DNA of 64,000 nucleotides from Pseudoscleropodium purum. Its lineage: Eukaryota; Streptophyta; Bryopsida; Hypnales; Brachytheciaceae. Position numbers and translations under genes: made by a program. This document shows, piece after piece, positions 1 to 12,763 of this stretch. The notes under the pieces are model-generated. The model worked only from the letters and a program-made list of their open reading frames with translations. It ran no database searches and was not told where the DNA came from. The first letter of the stretch is position 1. Each line of letters begins with the position of its first letter. Where the stretch lies: the NCBI GenBank assembly GCA_963969395.1, contig OZ017795.1:372001-436000 (forward strand). Reading direction: 5' to 3'.

Positions 1-5
1 CGTAC

Positions 6-3000
6 CTTTATGAGTCGTCAAGCCCACCATCAATTCTCGAATGCCTTCATTGCCCACATCGTTTCCATGAAGATGCAACTCCTGACAGTTCCAAGTACTA
101 GTTAGTGGCAAGATCTAACTACAAGATCACAACATACAAGACTTTCATGACAAGATAAAAGGGTTACAATGGAAGAGCATACACTGACATTTGAAATGTT
201 TGAAGTTTGTGTCACTTTGTAGGAAATGATGAGAAAGACTGATCTGTACTAATGCAGTGCTGTGGTATCTAAAGTGAAAACATCACACAAAAATGTACTC
301 AGCAAACTAAACGCATCTAGTTTTTAAGAGCTACAACAAATGAATTGGGCACTCACACGTAAGCTTTTGTTCCCTTCCAACCCTTTCGCAAAAGCAGAAC
401 CTCCGAGGGCACCACCATAGTTGTTACTGCAATGCAAATAAATTCACAATTCAGATCATACTGACAACCTAGGTAAATCAAGTGATACCACCTCTAAATC
501 CTTCCTGTGACAGCCATCACATAAAAGTCATAAGATTCTTATAAAAAAAGTCAATAAACCAGAATAATAACTCAACGTTAACATCTGAATGCAAAAATGC
601 TACCGATGTGATCTTTGTACCAAAAGATCACTAGACAATTACTTCCACCCAGAAATAATCAAGTGTTCATCCGGCAAGCATTTATTCCAACTTCCGCAGT
701 CTCTTAACAAGATAGCTCTGTTGGTAAGAAATATTTGGCATCAAAACTCATACGCAGTAGGAAAAGGAACGTTATTGTGCAAGTTGACTACTATAAACTC
801 AAAATCATCTCACTTAATGTGAATACTGCGAAGAGTTTTGTTGGTGGTTAAAGCATCGGCAAGAGCAGCAAATCCCTGCAAAATATTGATGCATGATCAG
901 TATATTTTCAATGGGTCTCATCAGCAACACCCATCCCTATTAGTGCAAATTTACAGTCTCGTGTTAATGATAAACCACATATTATACAGGGATAACATCA
1001 TGTGTGAAACTGAGGGAACAATGGCAGATTTTGTTACCGCATAGTCAATGACGTTATTGTTAAGCTCCAGGTGTGTAATATGCTCGTTCTTCTTCAACAT
1101 TTCAGCAATGGCTTTAGCTCCCTGCAAGCCATCAAATCGTATTCAAAATTCGTCACAATCAATAAAAAAACTTGTGTCAAATCTACAAAAGCAAGTACCG
1201 TGTCCTTCAGCAAAACGTTCGAATCGGTTCACATTTGCATGCTTAACCTTACATCAGATGGGACCAAACTCAGACATAACTCCAAGGCATTAATTTTCGA
1301 TATTCAAAAACATACCTCGTCACCAACGTTAATACTATTTAGCTGAAGCTTTGTGATTCCTTGATTATTTTCCAGTAGCCCTGCTAGTTCCTGCCATACT
1401 AAGAGCATCAGCACAGTAAGTACGGAGAGACTGCACAGAAGACATTGAAAAGAGCTAAGAATTCTTACAGATTGCTCCACTATGGCAATGTTATATGAGA
1501 ATGCCGGGATCCATTGCCAGAGCATCATCCCTATTTTGCAATCAACTCCACGTTCCCACATAACAGACATGGGTGTTATTACTGTTCCTTACCGCGGAAC
1601 CCTCATCACCAATGCTGTTGCCGGAGAAGTTAAGGGTTTTAAGAAACGAGTTTGTGGGTAGCACTTGAGATAGAGCCTTAACCCCTATAGCCGTAATACC
1701 ATTCGCCGAAAAATCGACACTCTCAGCACTCTGTCTCGTCCAGGAAACAAGAAGAGGAAATTTTCAGAATAGGACAGTTGGCGATAGCAAGTCTGGGCGA
1801 AAAGACAAGGCAAAAATGGACCATAATAGACGTCTACAAGTTCATTCCCAGAATTAGCAAAATTAAACCATGACATTACAAATATAGGCCAATCACAATC
1901 CTGTAACTGCTGCAGTTTAGTTAGATCTTTCCCAGATAACAATCTCCTGTAATACTACACCGCATGCAAAAATATGCTACCAAAAATGCGACACGCCTAG
2001 AGGAGCTACTGACCTGGTTGAATGCCAAACCCTCGGCCAGATAAACAAAACCTTCATCCCCGAATGCGCGACCTACAGAGCGATGTTTTTTGTAACATCC
2101 ATATTAGGGTACTTCACAATGAAAGGGGACGGTTATGACAACGCCAAGCCTACGCACATCTGCGAATTAAGTCTCAACTTTCAAGAATACAAATGAGATG
2201 CAGTTATCATCAGCTCTATTGACTCTTAGACTCATGCTTAAACTGCTTGCCAACGAGACAACCATAGATTCTCAAGTAGTAGAAGTTCCAGTCAGCAAGC
2301 CGAGGAACTTTCCGCACGCGATTTGACAATCATATAACTAGAGGGTGAACGGCAAGAATGTGTAAGATTACAGTACCTGCTAAATCAACTTCACGGAAAG
2401 TACGAAGCTCTCGAGAGAACTCATTCAATTTCGCCATGGATTCGCGACGGAACTTCTTGTCGGAACCAGCTCCAGCTCCTCCTACTTCTAATCCCGTATT
2501 CATTTTCGGCATGCTCAGCGACCAACCATTCTTGCTAAAATACTTGTAAACTACTGAAAATCCAACCAGATGTCACCCATTGTAAGAAAATTCCCAACTG
2601 AAAATATTGTCCAATCCTGAAAAATGAAATTTCCTGCGACCCACGCGAGCTTGGAGGAAACCCAGACCGATCCAGAATTGCCACGGACAGTAAAGGTCGG
2701 GAACCTTTGAAGCGAGAGAACATTCTTGAGAGAAAATGCAAGGACCCATTGACCGTGGGTTTAGGGTTTAGAACCGAACGGAGAATAAGTCGCAGACGTG
2801 GGTCTTACCGAACCCGAATCCGAGGGCAGCAGCAGCGCCAGCCAGCAAGGGCACGGAGTCGGCAGTGAGGGGAGACGAGGACGAGGGCTCCTCGGCTTCC
2901 GTGGTGAAGTAATACTTCTGGGATTTGGCCGGAGACGCAGCCACGGAGCGACGAGGGCGGGGATTGTCAGCAGCAGCAGCCCGGACATGAGAGGACGAGG

Positions 3001-3115
3001 AGGGCGAGGGGGAGCGGGCAGAGAGGATGACGTAAGGCCAGAGCGAGGGAGAATTCGGGAGCAAGGAAGGAGAAGAGGTAGAGAGAGAGGAGGAGACGAG
3101 AGAAGGAGAGGCCAT
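6..3115 (-). CDS. EMB2004: EMB2004-like leucine-rich-repeat (RNI-like) protein, 5' nine exons, partial at window edge
   Basis: Nine exons on the minus strand read as one protein: 3115-2809, 2487-2377 (could start at 2484), 2072-2014, 1730-1593, 1390-1316, 1121-1038, 875-814, 426-357 and 81-6. All have GT-AG borders and compatible phases, giving about 327 codons. Exon 1 (about 102 codons) is Ser/Pro-rich and starts MASPSLVSSSLS, like a plastid transit peptide. I chose this start over an upstream in-frame Met because it opens that leader. From exon 3 on there are ribonuclease-inhibitor-type repeats such as ELHLHGNDVGNEGI and LELNNNVIDYA, mostly broken once per exon. The order and sequence match my memory of Arabidopsis EMB2004 (At1g10510, RNI-like, related to NLRC3-type LRR proteins). 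The molecular function is unknown to me. The last exon ends in a donor site 5 bases from the window edge, so the C-terminal repeats lie outside. No frame damage was seen. Confidence 0.88.
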
Positions 3116-3540
3116 GGTGGAAGCTAAAACCCCCGGCATGGCTGGCGGGAGAATGGTGCAGAAGGAAGAAGAAACAACAGACTTACGAAGTTTTAGATAG
3201 AACACAACTCAACCAAACTGTAACAATAATGAAGGTAATAAGCAACAACAACAAACAGAGGACGCCGGACGCCGGCAGGCAGGAAGAGCGGAGAGAGGGG
3301 GGGCGTCCTCATCAGTCCCCAAGTCCCTTCGGTCCATCCTCAACTCCTCAGTCCTCACTGATGAGCCTGTCCGCGTCTATCTGCCGTGTGACACGACTGT
3401 TACCCCTGAAAGGACGTACTTATGACCACAGCTGCACTGCATACTCTGTATGTTCCTCTGTTGTAACTATTTATTCATTCTTGAAACTTTTTTATTTTAT
3501 TCTTCAGAGATTCAATCACAAGTCATAGATTGTTCAGATT
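3116..3540 (-). promoter_or_regulatory. Upstream region of the EMB2004-like gene
   Basis: This stretch precedes the minus-strand start codon at 3115. It is less AT-rich than the spacer beyond it, which fits 5' leader and core promoter sequence. I see no clear TATA box, so it may be a TATA-less plant promoter. The role is inferred from position only. Confidence 0.3.
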
Positions 3541-5940
3541 CTTTTGTGAGAATTCGAGATTTATTATTGGAATTTCTTCGAGGTAAAAGGGAAGGAAAAT
3601 AATTCATATCAAAATAATACAAAATTAACTCAAAAAGTCTGAAAACTTCTCTATTGGTGTGTATGATATTGCTAGAGTCTTTCTATTATTAGAAAATCAA
3701 CAAACTGTAATTATGAATCCAGAGTTCAAATTGTAATAATATGTTCAATTGTAGGAGTATTTCAAATTTTCAATCTAGAATGAAAACTACACTTCATTAG
3801 CTTCATTTAACACATATAAGTATATAACTTGTAATGTTATAGTCTATTAGGACTACATTGTATAAGATATATAAGTGGTATATTATATTGTATACTAGTT
3901 GCATACTATATATTAGTATTGTATCGTGATCTTTTATGGATAATTTACACATTTTCAATTTGAAAAACATCATCATCGAATTTGAGAACTTCATTTTTCA
4001 ATTGCATCTTTAATGTGATAATTGCATGCTAATTTCATAGTACTAGGACACTTTCCTAAGATGACCACTATAATAAGAATAAATATAATCATTATTAAGA
4101 GGTTAGAATGCATACATATGTTAGTACAATGCATTATAATGCATCCAAAAATGCCACCCAAGTGGTATCCCATGTCTTATCCCATGTATAATATTGATAT
4201 AGATATATAGATACACAAACACAAATATTGAATATTATCCTATATCAATTGAAATTTGAAAACTCAAAACTATTGATACATCCAAGTTCTTCCAATTTAT
4301 TTTGGAAAATGAAGATCTCATACTATAGAATGTGCATTGTTATACTATGCACCCAAATACAAATGTTACCACTCTCAATAAAGCATTGGCCATCTAGAGC
4401 TTTGTATAGTTAATATTCATAAGATTATATGTTGGAATTGCCTAATTGAAATTTTATTTGCCCATGCAAGATATCCAAAATGTTTGGCACAATATTTGGC
4501 TTAGCTCAGTGCCAAACATAGAAGGGGCCTCTAGCTTCCCTTAGGCCTCTTGAACTATAGGAATCCACCACCACTTTGGGGTTTGACTGCAAAATTTTCT
4601 ACTTTCATATAATTCCCTCGTTGCAATTTAGTTTGATAGTGCTCAATTAGTGGTGTACAGACAAATAAAGTAATTGTTGTTAAACATTCTTTATCTATGA
4701 CATCACAATGCAAATATGCATAGCTATGGTCTTTTGACTAATTTGCACGAATATAATCATAAGTACTGTAGTAGCTCAAAATTTGTTCTTCAAACACTAC
4801 ATCTTGAATGTTTTCATCTATCTCGACAACTGACAATACCATCTTACTACCGGCCATTACAAATGCAAAAATAAACAAACTTACAAACAACTAAACAAAA
4901 GTTGAAAAGCTATACAAGAAAAGAGAAGAAAACGTTGAAGTTTATAGACACTGAAACTTGATGCATAAGTATACTAGTTTTTTTTACCACACCAACCCGC
5001 TATCACCATCACCACCATCTAAATCATACAAAAAATCTCACCCAACTTGATAACTTAACATCTCCATGAGATTCTAAAAAAAAAAACTTTGTTGGATTTA
5101 ATGACAAGAATTTCTAGTTGAATATCTAAATCCACGTAAGTCTAATATAAAATGTAAGACTTATCTAAATCTAACCTATTTAGGTCTAATCTACCTAAGT
5201 CTAATCTAATTTGATGACTCAATAAGCAAAAATTAGTAATGTAAGAAAGTAAAAAATTAAGAAATTAGGATTTAAAAATATAAAAAAGAAAACTTAAAAC
5301 CTAAAACTTAATTATTTAAATGTTTAAAAACTTAAAATTTAAGAATCTAAAGTAAAAAAATAATTAAACACAATTATTTAAATAATAAATAATAAATAAT
5401 AATAATAAAAAAATAATAATAAATAATAAATCTGCTTGGATTACAATGAAATCCACATAGCCTAGGAGACCTTTGAGAGGGGACTTCCCACTAAACATAC
5501 CATATCAAAAGAGTATGGTGTTGAAGAAATTCGCAATACTTTTGATGATGTGGCATATTCATTTAATCATGTAAACTTTGATTTGTGAACAAATGGCTAG
5601 GAGTATAAAGGTATAAGGTAACGACCTAGTGAAAAGGCCTTACACAAATGAAGGACTCACTAAGGCCTGCAAGTTAAGGATGGGCCCCTCATTTATGTAA
5701 GACCTTTTCCATGAAGTTGTTGCCCAGCATAAAGATGCAACAACAACTATTTCTCTAACCAATTTTCACTAAGAAAATGTGTTAAAAATTCATGCGAACA
5801 ACAAAAAGAAATGAAGATAAAAGGGAAAGAATTTTTTTAGTGTAAGGGACCATTCGCTCACTATGAGGCGGTTTGCCACATTATATATGGCACCATCCAC
5901 TCCTTCAGTAAAGACATATTTCCAATAGACTCCAACCACA
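3541..5940. other. AT-rich intergenic spacer with simple repeats
   Basis: No reading frame here looks like protein. A short hairpin lies near 4482-4520 (TGTTTGGCAC, then GTGCCAAACA about 18 bases later). A degenerate array of a TAAGTCTAAT-like unit spans roughly 5130-5215. It is followed by A-rich sequence and an (AAT)n tract at about 5381-5431. Confidence 0.6.
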
Positions 5941-5960
5941 TTGTAGGACCTATTGCAAAA

Positions 5961-7423
5961 TTGTTGAGCAATCTCAAGTTTGAACCAAAGGTTTCATTGC
6001 ATCAATTATTTGATATGGATGATATGATTCATTCAGTGTCAAATGCCATATTAGAAGGCTTAAAGATTTATATTGAATCCCTACCAACTCGCCCTGAGGA
6101 GGTCGTTGAACCTCAACCCATCTATCCAACACTGACTCTTCCACTTAACAATGCTTCAATCCGGATACAATAAGAATTGATGGGGTTTTGCATTCTCTTC
6201 TCTCCTTGTATACAAAGTTGTTTTCTGCAAGATATGCATCAATTTCTTCATTGTCAAACATACTCATAAGGACATTGATGCTCTTTTGGGTTGTTGGAAC
6301 AACAAGATAAAGACGAATGACCACCCCATGCTTCCGAGGCTAATGAAATTCTTCATGGATTGTAAAACACAATCCATGCCATGATCCCTCATTTCATTGA
6401 ATAGGTTTCTTGACTTCAAGTGAATATTTTGTAGAAGGGTACTTGCATACACATGATGATTCTCTATATATAGAGCCACTCTCAAGCTTAGCTGGGAGCT
6501 TAGCAGTTTAAGTTTTACCACAATTTGAACGAGTGGCCCTTGATGTAGTACAAAATTCTTTGTATAGATGCTAATTGGTTGCCCAAAGAAGGTGGAAGAA
6601 TTCCCCTGTAGAAAGAGACAATAGATGGGTGCACTAAAGTACTAAGGGTTTATCTTAAACCTTTGGCTTCACACCTAATGCCTTACTTTGATGAGGTTTG
6701 TAAGAATTTGGATGGATACATTGCATTGTGGGGGGCAATGGCTAATCAAGACTTATTTGGAGATTTCTAGAGGAAGAATGAACTAGAGAAGCGATATTAG
6801 GAAGGTGTGAAAAGCACTCTCAATGAACCTCTTGTGATATGTGAAGCATTGTAGGATAGATTTTGGCCTCATTTCATAGTCGCTAATGAGGTCAAGGATC
6901 AATTCCTTGATGATGGCACAATACGTGAGGAGTTTGTAAAGGATTCACCCTTTGTTGGTAAAAAGCGTGACCATCCCGCTCTTTCGTTCTATGTTTGCCA
7001 TGATGTATATGTAGGTTACTTTCTCATGGTGCTTCTTGTTGATGGTAACCTCCATCTATTTTGGCTTGCTTGAGCACTCACAAACCCTAATCTAGATTCA
7101 AGGCATGTCAATTATATTCAGTTGCAATATTAGACTACTACGTCTTTTCAGTACATTGAAGAGGACATTTATTCAAGGTAGAACACCAAACAAGGGGATT
7201 CATGGTGTAAAGAGAAGGCTATCTCCCTTAGCTGAATGTATACAGACTGTATCATGACTGGAAGCCACAAGTCAGAGCAAGGTCTGTGGATCCAAGAATC
7301 AAAATTCCAAAAGCACAAATTACTATCATCAAGTCATTGGTGGAATCCTATGTATCTAATGAAAGCAACAATGCATCTTCAGCATGAAAGTGAATACTTT
7401 GTAGGCATGAAAAGTTATTAGGG
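5961..7423 (+). pseudogene. Decayed coding relic of an unrecognised plant protein family
   Basis: Fragments of one protein can be followed on the plus strand across several frames and stops. The first block (5961-6173) includes LFDMDDMIHSVSNAILEG and PIYPTLTLPLNNA. A block from about 6630 to 7080 reads through residues like LMPYFDEVC, LWGAMANQDLFGDF, DSPFVGKKRDHPALSFYV and GYFLMVLLVDGNLHLFWLA. A last block near 7255-7350 includes SVDPRIKIPKAQ. Several stops are TAG where CAG would be expected. Between 6180 and 6540 the coding character is lost, perhaps through an intron or insertion. I believe this is a repeated plant family, possibly transposon-linked, but cannot name it. It is not functional as it stands. 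Confidence 0.5.
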
Positions 7424-8511
7424 CTTTTCATAGTTTTATAGTTTCTTTGTATAGTAGTAGTTACAAAGACATCAAAAAAATAGGAAAAAATAGAATATAT
7501 GTATATTTTTTTTAAAGAAATAAAGAGAAAAAAAGAGTTTCAAGAGTTTTAGAGGTTGATACTTAGATTTGTTTTATTATAATATGTTTGAAAAATTGGA
7601 AAGAAAAAAAATTAGAAAAAAAACTGTGAAAAAAAAGATTGAAAATTAGAAATAGATTTAGTTAGGAAAATTTTTTATCCATTTTTGTGTATTGGATTCA
7701 CTACATATTGGGCACTAATGCTATAAATGAATTTGTATTGTTATTTTGTATATTATATTGTGTATTTGACTACTTTTTATTGTATTTTTATAGTTCATGC
7801 TTATTTATTTTCTAATAATATACAAGTACTAGAGGCACTTACATGGCTAAAAATTTGTAATTGTAACTATATGCTAAATCATGTACTTCAATGTTTTAGT
7901 TAATTACTTATTTTGAATGATAATTCAAGTTTGAATCTTAACATATTGTTTAGAATGTCCTATAGTATAGTAGTGCTATGCAAATCAACCTAAAGATCAA
8001 CCAAAAAATTATGTGTACTTTGTAATGAAGCCATATAGGAATGTAAGACATGGAATGTATAGAATATAAAGTGAAAAGATTTTGGTGTTACTTCCTATAC
8101 TTAAGAGAAATGTACAATTCTACTGGCATATGAAAGTCTCAATTTATTGAAGTGTCTCAAATTAATCACTATTAGGATATGATATATAGAATATAATATA
8201 TTAAACACATACAAATAGTCTAAATGATATATGATCACTAGAAAAAAAACATGTCCATTAGAACCGGAAAAATAATGATTAAGTGTTCTATACAACTATC
8301 CTATGATTAGAACCCTTGCTATTAGCACCAAATCTTACATCATTGTTTTATATCATTAGTATATTGTTTTAATCGCAAAGTAGTCATAGAATGAAGTATA
8401 TGATTAAAAGAGTTTTAATAGAGTTCAAATTTAGAATGAATGTGAGCTATTTTCCATCCAATATTCATCATAATTATTGATGTGGACAAGTCTACTCTGT
8501 AAAATCCACCA
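7424..8511. other. AT-rich intergenic spacer
   Basis: Long A- and T-rich runs with no protein-like frame. Nothing else was recognised. Confidence 0.6.
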
Positions 8512-10279
8512 CATTAGAAGAGTTTTGGGGGGTCTAGAAGCCTATTTCGGACCTATTCCCCTGCAACTGTTCCCCACAGCGAAGAGAACGGCTCGTTGTC
8601 AGAATTTTCTTTTTCATAAAAAAAAGAAGTTGGATTTATTTGGAACATCCCTCTATCATGGCATCATTCTATTCACCACTTATCCACTAGTTTTGTATTT
8701 TTTTGGTCTCAATATGAATTCATCAAGATCCCTTTTCAAGCATTTCTCATACTAGACATGTTTATCTTTCACAAGACAGTTTATCAGGTTTCTAGTCAAA
8801 AGAGTAATAGCTCTAAAACAGCTTTGCATTCATCAATATGGATATTTTGTATATAGCTTTGCAAGGTGAAGTATATGGTTCTAAAATTTCATCCCATATC
8901 TTTCAGTTCATAGCATATAGAACTAGGTTTTGAAAAATCATGCAGTTTATGTCATATAAAGAAATATGAAGTATGCATATGTCTATATTACATCAAAACA
9001 TCCAAAGAACATAGTTCGTAGATCAACTCCTAATTTGTGGAAGTTATGGATTTGCCAACTCATTTAGCTTGTTCCAAGAGGATGTGGCCTTCACCTGTGC
9101 TCATCCCAAAAACAGAAAAACAAACCAATGTCATGTCAGTGAGGTGCAACGGGTGTCTATAGGCCACAACGCTTGTTATTGCTTTCACAAGGGACAAAAT
9201 TAAATGATCAAAAACACAAATCCATAGTATAACTATTCCACATTCTAAGCATTTTTTAACCTGGTTGTTGCTTGTCTGCTGTGATGAAGACATGCTGTAC
9301 CTAGATATTCACGTAGCAAAGCTCTGGCTTGATCCACAGACTCAAAACTCAGAAAATTATGTACTCAAAAATAACTCCCAGTTTTCTCTCAAACAGCCTT
9401 GCTTTCCCCCGTGCAACCAGTAAGCTTTAGTTAGTGTAATAAGCATTAGAAGTTAACTTCTAGATTATCCACGTTTTAATTGAGACGGGTGACTTATTCA
9501 ACTTTGGTATCTAACTGATACCCTCTCATCAAGCCATGTGATTTTATCTTTAGGCTTTAAGGGTCGGGGTGTTCTGATTTTGGAAAGATCCTCAATAACT
9601 TATGCAAGTTGGAGCTCTAGTTTGGTACTTGTAATAATTTGCACAGTAAGTCCGTTAATGTAGATGTATTAACTCATCTTGACCATGACTTTACCTAGGC
9701 ATGTGAGATTAGATTGGAATCATAACTAAATCTCTAACACTTGTGAAAATTAGCATCTATGAATACTTTCACAGTTGAATTTTTGAGATAGTAAGTATTG
9801 TGTGGGAAATGTTCTTTTTAGTCATGTAAAAATGACATAGAATCAAATTTTGAGTGTCAAGTAGTAGAAATCAACATTTATAAGTAGCGTCATTATTGTC
9901 CTATTTAGAGAAAATAGAGGGTAATAAATGGGCATTTGTTTATTCATGTCTTCATGTACTAGAATCATGTGTATGTCCATCTTCTAGTGTTGAACATTAT
10001 TTATAAAAAAGCATCACAATTACATTTTTGAGACATCAAGTAGTAATATTTGGGCTTATTCTTATTCTTATTTAACACTTGGATATGGAATCTTAAAAAA
10101 GAAAAAAAGAAAAAAGAAAAAATTTAGTCTCCAAATGCAAAAAAAAAATTTAATTTAAAAATTTGGTCAACGACGTGGCAAGGTCTCGGCCATGTTAGAC
10201 TGTTGCGCCGAACCTGTTTCCTGAATTCATAAGCTGTGATAACTCACAAGCATCCAGAGGCCCCAAAAATCTTCTAATG
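8512..10279. mobile_element. Dispersed CATTAGAAGA-terminus element, copy with about 1.5 kb of extra internal sequence
   Basis: The left block (8512 to about 8620) and right block (about 10150-10279) match the two halves of the compact 291-bp copy at 46692-46982. The outer ends are inverted: CATTAGAAGAGTTTTGGGG on the left, and the reverse complement CATTAGAAGATTTTTGGGG on the right. Between them lie about 1.5 kb of AT-rich DNA that the compact copy lacks. Either the compact copy is a deletion derivative, or something inserted here. No coding frame was recognised inside and no clear target duplication flanks the ends, so I leave the superfamily open. Confidence 0.6.
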
Positions 10280-11252
10280 TATCAATTTAGAATCACAAAA
10301 AACAAGTAAGAAACAACTATGAAACAACTATAACTTTAGAATGACCATAGGTGTATCCTAGTCATTTCTAAAGTTGTTTCCCAATTGTCTTATATTAATT
10401 GTCAAGAGCACCATTAGGTTGGGCATATAAGACTTGTAAATTATTATATTCATATGTAATTAATTTTGTTAATAAAATTTTATGATTTCTACAATATGTA
10501 GATTTTTATAGTTAACTTTGTAGGTTTGTATAATGTAGTTTGTAGATTTCTATAGTTTATAAAAATCTAAAAATATTCAAAATGCAAGAAATTTTTAAAC
10601 CTAAGATTTTGTTATTTTCCTAAACTAGTGAAATCTATTGAATACAAATATTTTAATTTTTATAATATAAAAAAGAAGCTAGATCTAAAATTCTAAAATC
10701 TACAAATCATTGATATAAAAATTTCAAAATCTACAAATCTACAAGTCACAAAGAAGTTATAATGAAATCATAGATGAGTTGCAAAGAAGTCATACATTAG
10801 TCACAAATGAGTTGCCAATAAGTTGTACAAATTCTTAATTCAATGTTCAACTCTTGGTTCAACTTCATATGGTAGCAAATACTACATATTAAGCAACCAT
10901 GTTAAAATAATTCGTTGACAAAGTTCCAAGTAGGCTATTGGACAAGAAACAACCATTTTGTCAATTACAACTACAAATCCAAAAACAACTTGTCCTAAGC
11001 AATTGTGAGTTTCTAAATTATTAGTACCAATAGCAAATGTCTCATGCAACTAAAAAACCAATTGTTCTTTGTAGTTGCAAAACTCCTCATTTTCTTCTAG
11101 TGGAATTATATACACTAGTATTAATACAAGATATGGAATACTAATACAAATGTCATAAAATATCCCATATCAATTGCTGTCACAACAACTTCCAAAAAAA
11201 TATAAATGTGTAGTAGAGTACAAAATGTATTTTACAAATACAATTGAGCTAA
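10280..11252. other. AT-rich intergenic spacer
   Basis: No gene seen. A short imperfect hairpin lies at about 10323-10380, with arms around AACTTTAGAATGAC and GTCATTTCTAAAGTT. Confidence 0.5.
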
Positions 11253-11256
11253 TTAA

Positions 11257-11830
11257 CCCCTAACGGCTGTCGAAACACCATTCTTTGACATCATAGCAAT
11301 TTTGGGAAGCTCACCATTAACAAAAAGAATTTCTTTGAAATTTTCACACAACATGTGTCCAAGGAGTAGCTTTAAGGTGTAACAATTTTCATAACTTTTG
11401 ACTACATGGTTAAAAAGTTATTATTTGATATGTAGTTTTCAGTGCTTGATGGGTAGTCTCAATAGCTTAGAAAACATCATTTTTTAATAAAAAGAAAACT
11501 TGAAATTGGTTTTCTAGATTTATATTCACATGGGAAGCTTTCAATCATTTCATTTTGATTAATGAAATGAAATTTATGAGGAGTTTTAGTTTGCAGGTAG
11601 TTATAGAATATCTACTCTAATGTAAACTTTGGATTCTCGTTTATTTAACTCAATTTTTTGATATTTTTGAAAAAAAAATAAAAACATTAGGTGTAGATTA
11701 TTTATTACAATAGTAAAGCCTTTGGACTTGGTATTTTTCAATTCCATGACTAAGTTCTTAACAATTTAGTATTTGAAATCATATTCTAATTCTTTCTACA
11801 TACTATTTTTATCAAGCATGACTATAAAAT
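11257..11830 (+). mobile_element. TTAA-flanked AT-rich repeat family, partial copy 1
   Basis: This copy begins CCCCTAACGG directly after TTAA (11253-11256). It follows the family's internal order: ATTTTGGGAAGCTCACC, TTCATAACTTTTGACTACAT, GAGGAGTTTTAGTTTGCAGG, then ATTTTTCAATTCCATGAC and CTTAACAATTTAGTATTT. After about 11830 it can no longer be aligned by eye, so the right end is lost or too diverged. No coding capacity. Confidence 0.6.
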
Positions 11831-12750
11831 ATATATTTTTTGAAAAAAAATTATATTTATTTCCAATTTATTTCTTCAATATATCATAAAGAGTAACAAG
11901 TTGTAGGATCTACACATTTTTGTGTAAAAAGTTTGAAAGATGAAATCTAACTATCTAGAAAGAGTTGAAAATACTTTAAAAAAAAATTCAAGCAAGTTGA
12001 TGGCTTATAATTTGTAAGGTTTCTTGTTGTGAAATTTTAGAAAGGTGTACACGAACAAGTTGAACAAAGGATCCTATGATTGGATTAGTTATCTTTGAAA
12101 AAATATAGATGAAGATTTTAGGCATGGTGTTTCAAGGTTGAGAGTTAATAGTTTACCTTGTCACATCATCTCCTCCCATTCTCAATGTTTAGAGAATGGG
12201 AACGTGGCACTCTCTCGTGCCCCTTCTCTCAAGATGGAGAATGGGGCTTATGCTAAGTTTTACTGCTCCGCTTCACTTCCACCCAGCCGCACCTTGTAAT
12301 TGACGCTGCCGCATTTGGGTTTTCTGCATCCTGAGAATCCATTTCACGTTCTTTCTCAGGTGATTCCTCGCCGCGCTGCAGTACTGTTGTTGCCGTTGTC
12401 TTGTTGAATAGAATCTCTCGTGTCGGATGTCTTGCTGAATTGTTGCTGGCGTCATTCCTCTGTGCAACCTTTTTCTTTGGTTCCTTCATCGAAAAGCATT
12501 GGAATTCCTGCTCATTTTCTGGAATCCAGAAGACTTGGGGCTTACTTAGGGTTTGGAATTTTGTAGAAATCGAGCGTGCAGGATTGAAAGAGGTGCAGCT
12601 ACTGGCCCAAGTGGATTCGCTGTTCGAGAGCTTTGTAATTTGCGCAGGTAAATCTCGTTCTCATTTCCCACCCAACAAGAAAGGCTCCTCTTTTCTCTCC
12701 ACAACTTCTCGTTCTTCATAGAAGTTTTATTCTAGGAGAAGGAGTGACAA
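11831..12750. other. Spacer with a small hairpin cluster and short open frames upstream of the PPR gene
   Basis: A perfect 9-bp stem (CCCATTCTC, 12175-12183, with GAGAATGGG, 12192-12200) is followed by a third GAGAATGGGG near 12237. From about 12250 the DNA is less AT-rich and open on both strands. Examples are a 78-codon minus frame ending at 12253 and a plus frame to about 12720 with a GTAAAT donor-like site near 12648. These could be leader exons of the gene downstream or chance frames; I cannot decide. Confidence 0.4.
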
Positions 12751-12755
12751 CCCCC

Positions 12756-12763
12756 TATATATA
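12756..12763 (+). promoter_or_regulatory. Putative TATA box for the PPR gene
   Basis: TATATATA occurs in a less AT-rich setting (CCCCCTATATATACAAC), about 780 bases before the ATG. A 5' leader with at least one intron is plausible: there is a TCTAAG|GTATGC donor-like site near 13467 and a CTGCAAG acceptor-like site near 13510. Promoter function is inferred. Confidence 0.3.

Noticed and set aside
2798..3127. 109-codon plus-strand frame
   Set aside because: Antisense of exon 1 of the EMB2004-like gene; Gly/Arg-rich only because the real frame is Ser/Pro-rich.
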